Assembly: GCF_030816155.1 (NCBI RefSeq)
Contig: NZ_JAUSXR010000001.1
Location: 1,798,001 to 1,862,000 of the forward strand
Origin: Arthrobacter woluwensis
GTDB lineage: Bacteria > Actinomycetota > Actinomycetes > Actinomycetales > Micrococcaceae
Reading direction: 5' to 3'
DNA: 64,000 bases
The notes beneath the pieces are model-generated. The model was not told the DNA's origin. It did not search any database and saw only the letters and a program-made list of their open reading frames with translations. A program made the translations under genes and the position numbers. Positions 12,193 to 21,477 of the stretch are shown here, piece after piece; the first letter of the stretch is position 1, and every line of letters begins with the position of its first letter.

Positions 12193-13353
12193 TCAGGATG
12201 CCGCGGCGAGTGGCGCGGGCAGCACGCTCTCGACGTCGTACAGCTGATCGTCCACCAGGTTCAGCGCGTGGCGCAGGGCCCCCGACACGACGGCGCGCTC
12301 CCCCAGCGAGGACAGGCTGAGCTGGGGCGCTTCGATGCACAGCGGCGCCAGGTAGCGGGCGAGCGGCTCCAGGAGGATCTCGCCGGAGCGCGAGACGCCG
12401 CCACCCAGGACCACGAGTTCCGGATCGAGCGTCAGGACCAGAGCGGCGATGCCTTCCGCCAGGTCGCTGGCATAGCGCTCCACCGCCCAGCGGGCCTCAG
12501 CGTCGCCGGACTTGGCGGCGTCGAACACCGTGGCCGCCACGGATTCGCCGGGTGTCCCTTCGCTCAAACCGGAGAAGGCGGCGAGGCGCGACGGCGCGCG
12601 GTGCCAGCCGACAAGCGGCAGCGCCCCGATCTCTCCGGACAGCCCGCGGGCGCCGCGGTAGAGCTTGCCGTTGATGAAAAGCCCGGCGCCCGTCCTCATG
12701 CCGCAGTGGATGTACGCGACCTCGCTGTACCCCGCCGCCACGCCCTTCCAGGCCTCCGCCATCGCCGCGAGATTGCAGTCGTTCTCCACCGCCACGGGGC
12801 AGGCGTAGTCCTCGGCGAAAGCGCCGGCCAGATCGACACCCTCCCACTCGGGCAGCGCCACGGAGTGGGTGACGACGCCCGCGGTGCTCACCGTGCCGGT
12901 GGTCCCGACGCAGACGGCGGCCAGCGCCGACGGCGTCAGGCCGGCGTCCGCCACCGCCTGGGCCGCGGCGGCCCGCGCCGCCCGGAGGCGCGCCTCCCGT
13001 CCGTCGTCAGGGAGCACCGCCACGGATGACGAGCCGACCGGCTCCCCCGCGAGATCCGCCACGACGGCACGCACGGTCACCGATCCGATGTCCACGCCCA
13101 TGACGTGCCCGGCGCCCGCCCGGAACTCCACCAGGCGCCGCGGACGGCCCACCTGACCGGACTCTGGATCATGGGAGAACAGCCACCCGGCATCGAGGAG
13201 TGAGTCCACGATGCCTTCCACGGTGGGGCGGGACAGCCCGCTCTGCGTGGCCAGCTCGGTCAGCCCCATGGCTCCGTTGTCGCGGAGCAGTTTCATGGTC
13301 AGGACCGCGTTCTGGCGTCGCAGACGGGAGGTGTCACCTCGGCGCAATTCCAC
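12193..13353 (-). CDS. ROK-family transcriptional repressor
   Basis: NagC/XylR-type regulator, about 386 residues. Winged helix-turn-helix at 15-75 (NGAMGLTELATQSGLSRPTVEGIVDSLL), then an actin-like ROK domain with phosphate loop GVDIGSVTVRAVV and sugar-site VENDCNLAAMAE. The usual ROK zinc signature (GH...CxCGxxGC) is absent: the equivalent stretch reads GEIGALPLVGWHRAPSRLAAF with no cysteine. Two GTG starts are possible (13359 and 13353); AAGGAG is five bases before 13353, so that one is preferred. Divergent from the oxidoreductase/ABC operon and between two matching operators, so probably the local repressor. Confidence 0.88.
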   Translation of the reverse strand: MELRRGDTSRLRRQNAVLTMKLLRDNGAMGLTELATQSGLSRPTVEGIVDSLLDAGWLFSHDPESGQVGRPRRLVEFRAGAGHVMGVDIGSVTVRAVVADLAGEPVGSSSVAVLPDDGREARLRAARAAAAQAVADAGLTPSALAAVCVGTTGTVSTAGVVTHSVALPEWEGVDLAGAFAEDYACPVAVENDCNLAAMAEAWKGVAAGYSEVAYIHCGMRTGAGLFINGKLYRGARGLSGEIGALPLVGWHRAPSRLAAFSGLSEGTPGESVAATVFDAAKSGDAEARWAVERYASDLAEGIAALVLTLDPELVVLGGGVSRSGEILLEPLARYLAPLCIEAPQLSLSSLGERAVVSGALRHALNLVDDQLYDVESVLPAPLAAAS

Positions 13354-13373
13354 ATTCACTCCTTCTCAAGGTC

Positions 13374-13421
13374 TTGACAGTTCCGTTCCCCGGACCTCAG
13401 ATTAAAGAAACCTCTTTTAAT
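13374..13421 (+). promoter_or_regulatory. Promoter and putative ROK operator, copy 2
   Basis: A consensus -35 TTGACA (13374-13379) is followed 17-18 bases on by a weak -10 (TCAGAT or CAGATT). Immediately downstream lies ATTAAA-N9-TTTAAT (13401-13421), an inverted repeat over the likely transcription start, well placed for a repressor. The same element occurs at 12105-12125. Confidence 0.6.
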
Positions 13422-13442
13422 TTCTATGGTCAGGGGAACCAC

Positions 13443-14792
13443 GTGCAGTCTGCAAGTCCAACCGCGTCCGCTCCTCCAGCGGACGCACCCACCCTCGCCG
13501 TGATCGGCGCCGGCCTCCGCAGCACGGTCTACGCCCAGCGGGCCCGGGCGACCGGCGCCGCGCGGATCGTCGCCGTCGCGGAACCTGATCCGGCGCGCCG
13601 CGAGCGGTTCGCCCGCGAACACGGCATTCCGGCGGAGAACGTCTTCAGCGACTGGGAGGATCTCCTGGCCGGCGAACGGCTCGCCGACGGCGTCATCATC
13701 GGCACCCAGGACCGGATGCATGCCGGGCCGGCGGTGGCTGCGGCCGGGAAGGGGTATCACATCCTCCTGGAGAAGCCGATCGCGCCCACCGAGGAGGAGG
13801 CCGCCCGCATCCTGGCGGCGGCCGAGGAGAACGACGTCATTCTGGCCGTCTGCCACGTCATGCGGTACTCCCCCTACACGCGGGCTCTGCGGAAGATCCT
13901 CGAAGACGGCACTATTGGTCAGGTGATCAATGTGCAGCATCTGGAGCAGGTGGGCTGGTGGCATCACGCTCACTCCTTCGTCCGCGGCAATTGGCGCAAG
14001 GAGGCGGAGTCCGCCTCGCTCCTTCTGGCCAAAGCTTGCCACGACGTCGATTGGCTTGCCTACATGATGGGAGCAATCCCACAGCGTGTCTCCTCCTTCG
14101 GGGCGCTCACCCACTTCACGGCGGCAGCCCGCCCCGCGGGCGCCGCCGACCGCTGCTGGGACTGCCCGCTCGAAGCGATCTGCCCGTACTCGGCCAAGCG
14201 TTTGTACCTCGGCTGCCTCGGCGATCCGGAGAAGGAGTTCTGGCCACTGTCCGCCGTCACGGAGGACGCCACTCCCGAAGGCGTGGAGCGGGCGCTGCGC
14301 ACCGGCCCGTACGGCCGCTGCGTCTACGCCTGCGACAACGACGTGGTGGACACCCAGACCGTCTCCCTCGAATTCGGCACCGGCGCGACGGCGACCATCA
14401 CCGTGACCGCGTTCGCCGCCCTGGAGCACCGCAAGACCCGGATCTTCGGGACGCACGGCTCGATCGACGGCGACGGTCGCCACCTCCGCATCCACGATTT
14501 CGTGTCGGACAGCTGGACCGAGATCGACACCGGCGGGGGCGATGACGCCTCCATGGCCGGCGGCCACGGAGGCGCCGACGAATCCCTGGCAGACGCCTTC
14601 TTCGACGCCCTCCGCCATGACGATCCGTCCCGGATCCTCAGCAGCGGACGCGAGAGCCTCGACACCCACCGGGTGGTCTGGGCCGCGGAGACCGCCCGGA
14701 AGCAGGGCACCGTGGTCACGATCCCGCCCACAGCACTTTCAGCGACACACCTTTCAATGACGAAACAGGAAGAATCGGAGTACACAGCATGA
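13443..14792 (+). CDS. Gfo/Idh/MocA-family sugar oxidoreductase
   Basis: NAD(P)-dependent oxidoreductase, 449 residues. Rossmann domain at about 20-140 (LAVIGAGLRSTVYAQRA), catalytic-type EKPIAPT lysine motif, and C-terminal domain with the substrate-side ACHDVDWLAY histidine. An insert with CWDCPLEAICPYS...GC and CVYACDND (about 235-300) is cysteine-rich and could bind metal. The GTG at 13443 follows AGGGGA. The stop overlaps the next start by ATGA, so it is translationally coupled to the ABC importer. It probably oxidises or isomerises the sugar brought in by that importer. Confidence 0.85.
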   Translation: MQSASPTASAPPADAPTLAVIGAGLRSTVYAQRARATGAARIVAVAEPDPARRERFAREHGIPAENVFSDWEDLLAGERLADGVIIGTQDRMHAGPAVAAAGKGYHILLEKPIAPTEEEAARILAAAEENDVILAVCHVMRYSPYTRALRKILEDGTIGQVINVQHLEQVGWWHHAHSFVRGNWRKEAESASLLLAKACHDVDWLAYMMGAIPQRVSSFGALTHFTAAARPAGAADRCWDCPLEAICPYSAKRLYLGCLGDPEKEFWPLSAVTEDATPEGVERALRTGPYGRCVYACDNDVVDTQTVSLEFGTGATATITVTAFAALEHRKTRIFGTHGSIDGDGRHLRIHDFVSDSWTEIDTGGGDDASMAGGHGGADESLADAFFDALRHDDPSRILSSGRESLDTHRVVWAAETARKQGTVVTIPPTALSATHLSMTKQEESEYTA

Positions 14793-16081
14793 AGAACCAC
14801 TCACTGCGGATCCTCACCGCCGTCGTCCTGGCCGGCGCGGTGGCCACCGGCGCCTCCGCGTGCGGCCAGAAGAACAGCGCCTCGGCGGCCGCCGAACGCA
14901 CGCTCAGCTACCGCTCCATCTGGAGCGCCGACGAGCCGCAGGCCAAGATCCTCAAGAGCGCCCTCGACGACTTCGCCCAGCAGGAAGGCGTCAAGGTCGA
15001 CGTCAAGTTCGTCGGGCGCACGGGCGGCGACGCCCTGACCACCGAGATGGCCGCCGGGAAGGGGCCGGATCTGTTCGACGCCGGTTCGGACAACCTGCCC
15101 GCGTGGCGGGCCCAGAACCTCGCCGCCCCGGTGGACGACGTGCTGAAGATGCCCGTCCCGGGCGAGAACGGCAAGACGGTCGGCGACCTGGTGCCGGCGG
15201 CCCTGCAGAAGGCCGCCTCGGATGACAAGGGCCTCGGATTCCTCCCGCACACGGCCATCTCGACCGCCGTGTGGTTCGACGCCGCCAAGCACCCGGAACT
15301 CGCGTCCGCTCCCCCGAAGACCTGGGATGAGTTCGTCGCGTACCTCAACAAGGCGAAGGCCGCCGGGCGGACCCCGATCTGCCAGGACGGGACCGTCCCG
15401 TTCTACAACGTCTATTGGCTGTACTCCGCCCTGGTGAACGCGGGCGGCTCGGGCAGCCTGCTGGGTCTTCAGAAGACCTCGGAGGCGTGGGACAAGCCGG
15501 AGGTCCTCGCGGCCGCGGACAAGGTGGAGCAGCTGGCCAAGGGCGGCTACTTCCAGCCGAACTTCATCGCCACCAAGTACCCGGCAGCCCAGAACGACTG
15601 GGTTCAGGGCAAGTGCGATCTGAACATCAACGGCACCTGGCTCGCCAGTGAAGTCACTTCCGGCACCCCGTCCGGCGCTCAGATCCGCTCCTTCCAGCTC
15701 CCGGTGGGCGGCAAGGACTCCGTGGAGGCCGGCGCACTGGGTCTCGGGGTGAACGCCAAGGGCAAGAACGCCGAAGATGCCAAGAAGTTCCTGGCCTTCT
15801 TCGAACAGTCCAAGTACCAGAAGCGCATCGCGGACGAGGCGAAGAACATCCCGGCCCGCAGTGACGTGCCGGCTCCCAAGGCCCTCTCGGACGCCCAGAA
15901 GGCCCTGGCCGAGGCCAAGGACGTGCACCTGACGTATGACACCGCGGCCGGCAACAAGGCCTGGTGGAACGACATGTTCCTGCCCCTGGACGACCAGCTC
16001 CTCCAGGGCAAGATCAGCGCGGCGCAGTTCGTCCAGCAGGGCAAGCAGAAGTCCGCTCAGATCATGGCCGGGCAGAAATGA
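14789..16081 (+). CDS. Carbohydrate ABC transporter substrate-binding lipoprotein
   Basis: Extracellular family-1 solute-binding protein, 430 residues, anchored by lipid at C25 (lipobox TGASAC). Fold motifs typical of oligosaccharide binders: GPDLFDAGSDNLPAW, NDWVQGKCDLNINGTWLAS and GLGVNAKGKNAEDAKKFLAF. It overlaps the oxidoreductase stop and the permease start by four bases each. Ligand unknown; the co-regulated beta-helix protein suggests an oligosaccharide released by it. Confidence 0.88.
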   Translation: MKNHSLRILTAVVLAGAVATGASACGQKNSASAAAERTLSYRSIWSADEPQAKILKSALDDFAQQEGVKVDVKFVGRTGGDALTTEMAAGKGPDLFDAGSDNLPAWRAQNLAAPVDDVLKMPVPGENGKTVGDLVPAALQKAASDDKGLGFLPHTAISTAVWFDAAKHPELASAPPKTWDEFVAYLNKAKAAGRTPICQDGTVPFYNVYWLYSALVNAGGSGSLLGLQKTSEAWDKPEVLAAADKVEQLAKGGYFQPNFIATKYPAAQNDWVQGKCDLNINGTWLASEVTSGTPSGAQIRSFQLPVGGKDSVEAGALGLGVNAKGKNAEDAKKFLAFFEQSKYQKRIADEAKNIPARSDVPAPKALSDAQKALAEAKDVHLTYDTAAGNKAWWNDMFLPLDDQLLQGKISAAQFVQQGKQKSAQIMAGQK

Positions 16082-17040
16082 CCAGTCGCCTCGCGGATGC
16101 CGGGGCGGTCCCGCAGAGCCGGACCGCCCCGGCGGAGGTGGCCCGCAAGCCGCTGCTGCCGTCCCGGGAGAAAGTCTTCTGGGCCTTCCTCGGACCGGCC
16201 CTGGCGCTCTACACGCTGCTGTTCGTGGCCCCGTCCTTCTTCGGGGTCTGGGTCAGTCTCACCAAGTGGGCCGGGCCGGGATCGGAGATGTCCTGGCGTG
16301 GCCTGCAGAACTACGTGTCGCTCCTGGGCAATGAGGCCTTCCTCCGTTCCTTCGGCAACACCCTGGTGCTCGCGGTGGTCAGCGGGACGCTCGTCTTCGG
16401 CGTCACCTTCCTGAGCATGGTGGTGCTGCGACAGTTGAAGGGCCGGGCGTTCATCCGCTCCGTGGTCTTCCTCCCGGTGATCATCTCCCCCATCGCCGTC
16501 GGTGCGGCGATCGGCTTCCTGCTGAACCCCGACGGCGTGGCGAACCGCATCCTCGGCTTCTTCGGCATCGCGCCCATCGGCTTCCTCGGGCCGGACACCG
16601 TGTTCGCCTGCATCATCGGCGGGGTGGTCTGGTCTTCGACCGGCCTGTACATCGCGCTCATGCTCTCCGCCATGGACGCGATCCCGGAGGACCTGTACGA
16701 GGCGGCTCTTCTGACCGGCGCGTCGAAGTGGCAGCAGTTCCGCTTCATCACGCTGCCGCTCTCCTGGGACGTGTTCGCCGTGGCCTCGGTGCTGTGGGTG
16801 GTGAACAGTCTCAAGACCTTCGAGATCGTCATCGCCTTCACCACGGGCGGCGCGGTCGGTGTGCCGCCCATCCAGGCCCGCACCGTGGCGGTCCAGCAGT
16901 ACAACTCGGTGGTGGTGAGCGGCGGCGTGCCGGACCTCGGCGCCGGCGCGGCCATGGGCGTCATCGTGACCGTCCTGACCATCATCCTCATCGTCCTGGT
17001 CCGCCGGATCACGGCCCGCGAACAGGTGGAGCTCTCATGA
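16078..17040 (+). CDS. Carbohydrate ABC transporter permease 1 (MalF type)
   Basis: Inner-membrane permease, 320 residues, about six helices. First helix VFWAFLGPALALYTLLFV; ATPase-contact EAA loop EDLYEAALLTGASKWQQFRFITLP. The ATG overlaps the upstream stop (ATGA at 16078-16081). Pairs with the next permease. No ATPase gene follows, so a shared MsmK-like ATPase elsewhere must energise it. Confidence 0.88.
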   Translation: MTSRLADAGAVPQSRTAPAEVARKPLLPSREKVFWAFLGPALALYTLLFVAPSFFGVWVSLTKWAGPGSEMSWRGLQNYVSLLGNEAFLRSFGNTLVLAVVSGTLVFGVTFLSMVVLRQLKGRAFIRSVVFLPVIISPIAVGAAIGFLLNPDGVANRILGFFGIAPIGFLGPDTVFACIIGGVVWSSTGLYIALMLSAMDAIPEDLYEAALLTGASKWQQFRFITLPLSWDVFAVASVLWVVNSLKTFEIVIAFTTGGAVGVPPIQARTVAVQQYNSVVVSGGVPDLGAGAAMGVIVTVLTIILIVLVRRITAREQVELS

Positions 17041-17912
17041 GGAAACTCGGCCGCTTCTGCGGCAACGTCTTCGTCCCGTCCGTCACCGTCGCCGCCTTGT
17101 GGGTGTGGGTGGCGTTCAACCTGGTGCTGGTCGCCTGGATCGGCATCCAGTCGCTCAAGACCTCGGGCGACATCATCCAGAACCCGTTCGCCCTGCCCAC
17201 CGACCCGCAGTGGAAGAACTTCGGCACGGTCTGGGAGCTCGGGCAGTTCGCCCAGGCGGCGCTCAACAGCGTGGTCGTCACGGGACTCGGGGCGCTGCTC
17301 ATCGTGGCGATCGCCGCTCCGGCCGCTTATGTGCTGGCCCGGTCGAGCAAAAGGGTGGCCGGCCCGCTCACGGCGTATTTCGCCGTCGGGCTCTCGATTC
17401 CGCTGCAGACGCTCGCGGTGCCGATCGTGGTGGCCAAACTGGGACTGAGCAGCTTCATGGTGGACTGGGTCACCGGCTGGTGGGACGACCGGATCACGCT
17501 GCTGATCTTCGAGGTCGTGTTCTCACTGCCGTTCGCCGTCTTCGTCCTCACGGGCTTCTTCCGGTCCCTGCCGCACGAGGTGGAGGAGGCCGCGGAGATC
17601 GACGGCGCGGGCCCGCTCACGCTGTTCCGGCAGATCGTGCTCCCGCTGGCGAAGCCGGGGCTGACCACCGTTCTGGTGCTCAACATCATCGGACTGTGGA
17701 ATTCGGCGCTGCTCGTGATGCTGATCGTGTCCGATCCGGAACAGCGCACCCTTCCGGTGGCGCTCCTGAACCTGTACTCCGCCATGCAGTACAGCTCCGA
17801 TTGGGGCGGCCTGTTCGCCGGGATCGTGATCCTCGTGTTCCCCATGGTCGTGCTGTATCTGTGGGTCGGACGGCGGATCATCGACGGCATGACCGCCGGC
17901 ATGGGCAAGTAG
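17037..17912 (+). CDS. Carbohydrate ABC transporter permease 2 (MalG type)
   Basis: Inner-membrane permease, 291 residues, six helices; EAA loop HEVEEAAEIDGAGPLTLFRQIVLPLAKPG and the C-terminal IIDGMTAGMGK typical of MalG partners. Starts within the stop of permease 1 (ATGA at 17037-17040). Last gene of the operon; the next gene is convergent. Confidence 0.88.
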   Translation: MRKLGRFCGNVFVPSVTVAALWVWVAFNLVLVAWIGIQSLKTSGDIIQNPFALPTDPQWKNFGTVWELGQFAQAALNSVVVTGLGALLIVAIAAPAAYVLARSSKRVAGPLTAYFAVGLSIPLQTLAVPIVVAKLGLSSFMVDWVTGWWDDRITLLIFEVVFSLPFAVFVLTGFFRSLPHEVEEAAEIDGAGPLTLFRQIVLPLAKPGLTTVLVLNIIGLWNSALLVMLIVSDPEQRTLPVALLNLYSAMQYSSDWGGLFAGIVILVFPMVVLYLWVGRRIIDGMTAGMGK

Positions 17913-17933
17913 GGCCGCCGGCGAGGGCCAGAA

Positions 17934-18872
17934 TCAGGCCACGCGCCGTCGTCGCCGGATCAGCCCGGCGACGACGGCGCCCACGGCGCCGATCACCAGC
18001 GCCACCAGCACGTATCGCCACGACATCCCCGCCGGTCCGAGCGCAGCGACGAAGGTCTCTCCGGCCGCTTCCAGCGCATCCCTGGGATTGCGGAGGAGCA
18101 CCCGGGAGCCCGCCGCGGTCATGATCCCGGTGAAGAGCGCGGGCACGATCCAGAGCAGGAACAGCGAGACGATCCAGGCCAGCACACGGCCCACGCTGTG
18201 CACGCCGCACCAGGCCAGCACCGCGCCCACCAGGACGGCGGGGAGCCATTCCAGCAACGGCAACGGGGATGCGATCCGGAACGGGCCATCCTGCGCGTAC
18301 AGCAGCGTGCTGAGCCACGAGTCGACGACAAGGGCGCCTATCGTCAGGCCCAGCGCGGCGCCCGGCGCCGGAGCGCGGGACACGAGCACCGCGACCAGCA
18401 GGCCCACCACGATGGACGCGATGATCACCCCCAGGATGGTCCCGAAGTAGAGATCACTCCGCGAGTCCGCCGACAGTCCGGGCCGCACCTCGATCACGGT
18501 CTGAGCGGTGGCCGCACCTTGCACGAGCAGGAGGCCCACCCACGCGAAGACGAACCCCGCGGCGGTTCGCGGCCGGGCGACCCTTCGGAGCAACAGTCCG
18601 GCCAGAGCCGAGCCCGTCACCATCAGGGACACGAGCAGGATCAGGGAGTACTGGCTGAACGGCAGGGCGACCAGCGGCATCGCGTCCGGGGAGACCGGAT
18701 CCGACCAGAGGTTCTGAAGCGGCAACCGCATCCCCTGAAGAAGCCAGGGCAGCAAGCCCACCAGGGCACAGACGACTCCGAGCAGGAAGCAGAGCCAGCC
18801 GGGCAGCCCGGAGCGTGTGCGTGAGCGGAGTGCCGGGGCCGTGTCCGTGTCCCGGGTGTGCTTGGTCTCCAT
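17934..18872 (-). CDS. Uncharacterised multi-pass membrane protein
   Basis: 312 residues with a short charged N-terminus (METKHTRDTDTAPALRSRTR) and about eight hydrophobic segments (GWLCFLLGVVCALVGLLPWL, YSLILLVSLMVTGSALAGLLL, and so on), ending in an Arg-rich tail. A moderate-length periplasmic loop follows the first helix. No family recognised. The ATG at 18872 is chosen because it precedes the first helix; the ribosome site is weak. It follows the histidine kinase in the same direction with a 59-base gap, so it might be regulated with it. Confidence 0.65.
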   Translation of the reverse strand: METKHTRDTDTAPALRSRTRSGLPGWLCFLLGVVCALVGLLPWLLQGMRLPLQNLWSDPVSPDAMPLVALPFSQYSLILLVSLMVTGSALAGLLLRRVARPRTAAGFVFAWVGLLLVQGAATAQTVIEVRPGLSADSRSDLYFGTILGVIIASIVVGLLVAVLVSRAPAPGAALGLTIGALVVDSWLSTLLYAQDGPFRIASPLPLLEWLPAVLVGAVLAWCGVHSVGRVLAWIVSLFLLWIVPALFTGIMTAAGSRVLLRNPRDALEAAGETFVAALGPAGMSWRYVLVALVIGAVGAVVAGLIRRRRRVA

Positions 18873-18931
18873 GACCTGATCATGGCATGGGCGCCTCGGC
18901 GTCGTGCTTCCCACAGGCTGATCGGGCCGGG

Positions 18932-20113
18932 TCAGCCCGCCGAAGCCGCGGGCGACGGAGCGTCTCCGGCCCCGTCGCGGCCCAGCGGGAGGGTGACCTC
19001 CAGCTGGAAGCCGTCGGGGACCTGGCCGGCCCGGACCTTCCCGCCGTGCGCCTCGACGATGCCCCGCACGATCGCCAGCCCGAGACCCGCTCCCGAGGAG
19101 AGCGCCGACGGTTCCTCGGCGGTCCGGGCCGCATCGGCGCGCCACCCGACGTCGAAGATCCGCCCCAGATCCTCCGCGGCGACGCCCGGGCCCTGATCGA
19201 GCACCGTGAGGACCAACCGGTCCCCCTTCAGGGTGTCCGCCGCGATGAGGATCTCCGAATGCTCCGGTGCGTGCCGGATGCCATTGCTGAGCAGATTCCC
19301 CAGCACCCGGCTCAGCTCCCGCGGATCGGCCCACAGGACCCGCCCCTCGACGCCCCGCTGGGAGATCCGGATGTCCTTCCGTTCCGCCAGCGGCTGGACA
19401 TCGGTCACGGCGTCCGAGACCAGGTCCAGCAGCTCCACCAGTTCCGGCTGGAGCCGCATGGTGCCCTCCTGGAGCTTGGACAGCTCGAACAGGTCGTCCA
19501 CCATCCTCGTCATCGCCTCGGCGCGGGACCCGATCCGGCGTGCGGTGGCCCCGGCGTCCTCCACCACGCCATCCTCGAGGGCTTCCGCGAGCGCGCGGAT
19601 CCCGGTGAGGGGCGTCCTCAGGTCATGCGAGATCCCGGCGTAGAACTGCCGCCGCGCGGCGTCGAGCTTCTCCAGTTCCGCGCGTGCGGCCGCGAGCCGG
19701 CGTGACGTTTCGGCGAGTTCCGCGGACAGCTCGTTGAACTCCTGCCAGCCAGGCGTTCCCGCCACGACGACGGCGCCGTCCCCCACCCGCTGCGCCGAGG
19801 CCACGAGCGCGTCCAGGGACCGCCGTGCGGTCCTGCCGGTGATGAGGACGGCCGCCGTGACACTCAGGACCGCAGACACCCCGAGCACCCACACGAGGAC
19901 CGTGAGGTCGTGGGGTGAAAAGAACATCTCCACCAGCACGGCGAGCGTGGAGCAGGCGATCGAGAGGACCACCGCGACGATCACGATCGCGAACTGGGAG
20001 GCGATCGACCCGCGGCGGTTCCAGCGCAGGGCCAGCCACGCGAGCAGGCTGACGGCCCCGGTGCACACGGCGGTCGTCACGACGATGAGCAGCAGATCCG
20101 CGGGACTCAGCAT
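18932..20113 (-). CDS. Sensor histidine kinase
   Basis: Membrane two-component kinase, 393 residues. Two N-terminal helices (5-30 and 40-62) plus a third near 72-92 with very short external loops, HAMP-like linker (about 95-145), dimerisation helix with H163 (FYAGISHDLRTPLTG), N-box NLLSNGIRHAPE, G1 DQGPGV and G2 GAGLGLAIVRGIVEAHGG. The short loops suggest it senses within the membrane or through a partner. The ATG at 20113 lies inside the end of the response-regulator gene, so the two are coupled. Confidence 0.92.
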   Translation of the reverse strand: MLSPADLLLIVVTTAVCTGAVSLLAWLALRWNRRGSIASQFAIVIVAVVLSIACSTLAVLVEMFFSPHDLTVLVWVLGVSAVLSVTAAVLITGRTARRSLDALVASAQRVGDGAVVVAGTPGWQEFNELSAELAETSRRLAAARAELEKLDAARRQFYAGISHDLRTPLTGIRALAEALEDGVVEDAGATARRIGSRAEAMTRMVDDLFELSKLQEGTMRLQPELVELLDLVSDAVTDVQPLAERKDIRISQRGVEGRVLWADPRELSRVLGNLLSNGIRHAPEHSEILIAADTLKGDRLVLTVLDQGPGVAAEDLGRIFDVGWRADAARTAEEPSALSSGAGLGLAIVRGIVEAHGGKVRAGQVPDGFQLEVTLPLGRDGAGDAPSPAASAG

Positions 20114-20802
20114 GACGGCTCGATCGTGAAACGGTATCCGGCGCCCCACTCGGTCCGGAGGTAGCAGGGGAAACGCGGATCGGGTTCGATCTTCTCCCGC
20201 AGCCGGCGGACGTGCACGGTCACAGTGGAGGGGTCGCCGAAGCCCCAGCCCCACACCTCGCGCAGGATCTCGTCCCGGCTCACCACCTGGTCCGGGTGCT
20301 GGACGAGGTAGAGGAACAGTTCATACTCCCGCGTGGTGAGCGCCACCTCCCGCTGGTCGGCCCAGACGCGGCGGTGCGCCGGGTCGATCCGGAAGCGGCC
20401 GGCCGTGAACGCCGACGGGGCGCTCGAGGAGACCCGGCGCCGGGCCAGGGCCGCCACCCGCAATTGCAGTTCGCGCAGGGCGAAGGGTTTGCTGAGGTAG
20501 TCATCGGCCCCGTGTTCCAGCCCCTCGATCCGGTCCTCGACGGCGCCCATCGCGGTGAGCATCATGATCGGCACATCGGAGAACGTCCGCACCTCGCGGC
20601 AGAGCTCATCCCCGCTGAGTCCCGGCATCATGCGGTCCACGATCAGCACATCGGGCACCTGGTCCCGCAGGGCGTCGCGAGCGCTCGCCCCGTCGGCGTG
20701 CTGGGCCACCGCATATCCCGCGGCGCGCAGGTAGTCGCTGACGATCATGCGGACGGTGGGGTCGTCCTCCACGACCATCACGCGGGCTGTTCCAGGGTCC
20801 AT
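20107..20802 (-). CDS. OmpR-family response regulator
   Basis: 231 residues. Receiver domain with acidic pocket EDD (12-14), phosphoacceptor D56 (VDRMMPG) and K in LSKPF; C-terminal winged helix (about 130-228) with REYELFLYLVQHPDQVVSRDEIL and VTVHVRRLREKIEPDP. Overlaps the kinase gene by seven bases. The divergent DM13/DoxX/GT39 genes are plausible targets. Confidence 0.93.
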   Translation of the reverse strand: MDPGTARVMVVEDDPTVRMIVSDYLRAAGYAVAQHADGASARDALRDQVPDVLIVDRMMPGLSGDELCREVRTFSDVPIMMLTAMGAVEDRIEGLEHGADDYLSKPFALRELQLRVAALARRRVSSSAPSAFTAGRFRIDPAHRRVWADQREVALTTREYELFLYLVQHPDQVVSRDEILREVWGWGFGDPSTVTVHVRRLREKIEPDPRFPCYLRTEWGAGYRFTIEPSC

Positions 20803-20997
20803 AGTCGAAGCTTAGCCGCGCCGCACCCGCTCTGGACGGTGGCGGATCTTACCGTTCTGAAAGGTCTCTTACGGCCGTGAAAGGACCGCCCCGCGAGCGC
20901 TTCCCGACTGCTTGACTCGAGTGCAACGAGCGGCCCTCCTCCGGGTGGTGTCCCGCTCCGTGACCGGATCACCTCACCTCATAGAAGGAAGAACATC

Positions 20998-21477
20998 ATG
21001 CGTACCAAGGCTCTCGTCGGTGCAGGACTTCTCGCTCTCGCCCTCTCCCTGTCAGCGTGCGGCGGCGCCGGGACCGCCGGCTCGTCCAGCGCCGGCTCCT
21101 CCTCCATGCCCGAGTCGAGCATGGCGGCATCCAGCGGCTCGCCGTCGTCGATGTCCTCGGAGTCGCCCATGGCGATGTCCATGCACCAGGGCGAGTTCGC
21201 CGGGCTCAACGGAAAGTCCGTCAAGGGCACCGTGACCGTCGCCGACGGCAAGGTGACCCTGGCCGGATTCTCCTCGGACGAAGGCCCGGATCTGCACCTC
21301 TACCTGGCGTCCGGGACGGATGAGTCGGCCATCGGCACGGGCACCCAGCTCGGCAAGGTCTCCTTCAACACCGCGTCCCAGACCTTCACCCTCCCGGCCG
21401 GCGCCGGGTCCTCCGCCTACGTGGTGGTGCACTGCGACAAGGCGAAGGCCGTGTTCGGCGCCGCCAAGCTGTCCTGA
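20998..21477 (+). CDS. DM13-domain lipoprotein
   Basis: Secreted lipoprotein of 159 residues; lipid attachment at C21 (ALSLSAC). A Ser/Met-rich low-complexity linker (about 24-62) leads to a DM13-like domain: GEFAGLNGKSVKGTVTVADG, LHLYLASG and AYVVVHCDKAKAVFGAAKL with a single cysteine. DM13 domains are proposed to take part in extracytoplasmic redox. GAAGGAAG lies upstream. Its stop overlaps the DoxX start (TGATG), so the two are coupled, a pairing that fits a membrane redox unit. Confidence 0.75.
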   Translation: MRTKALVGAGLLALALSLSACGGAGTAGSSSAGSSSMPESSMAASSGSPSSMSSESPMAMSMHQGEFAGLNGKSVKGTVTVADGKVTLAGFSSDEGPDLHLYLASGTDESAIGTGTQLGKVSFNTASQTFTLPAGAGSSAYVVVHCDKAKAVFGAAKLS

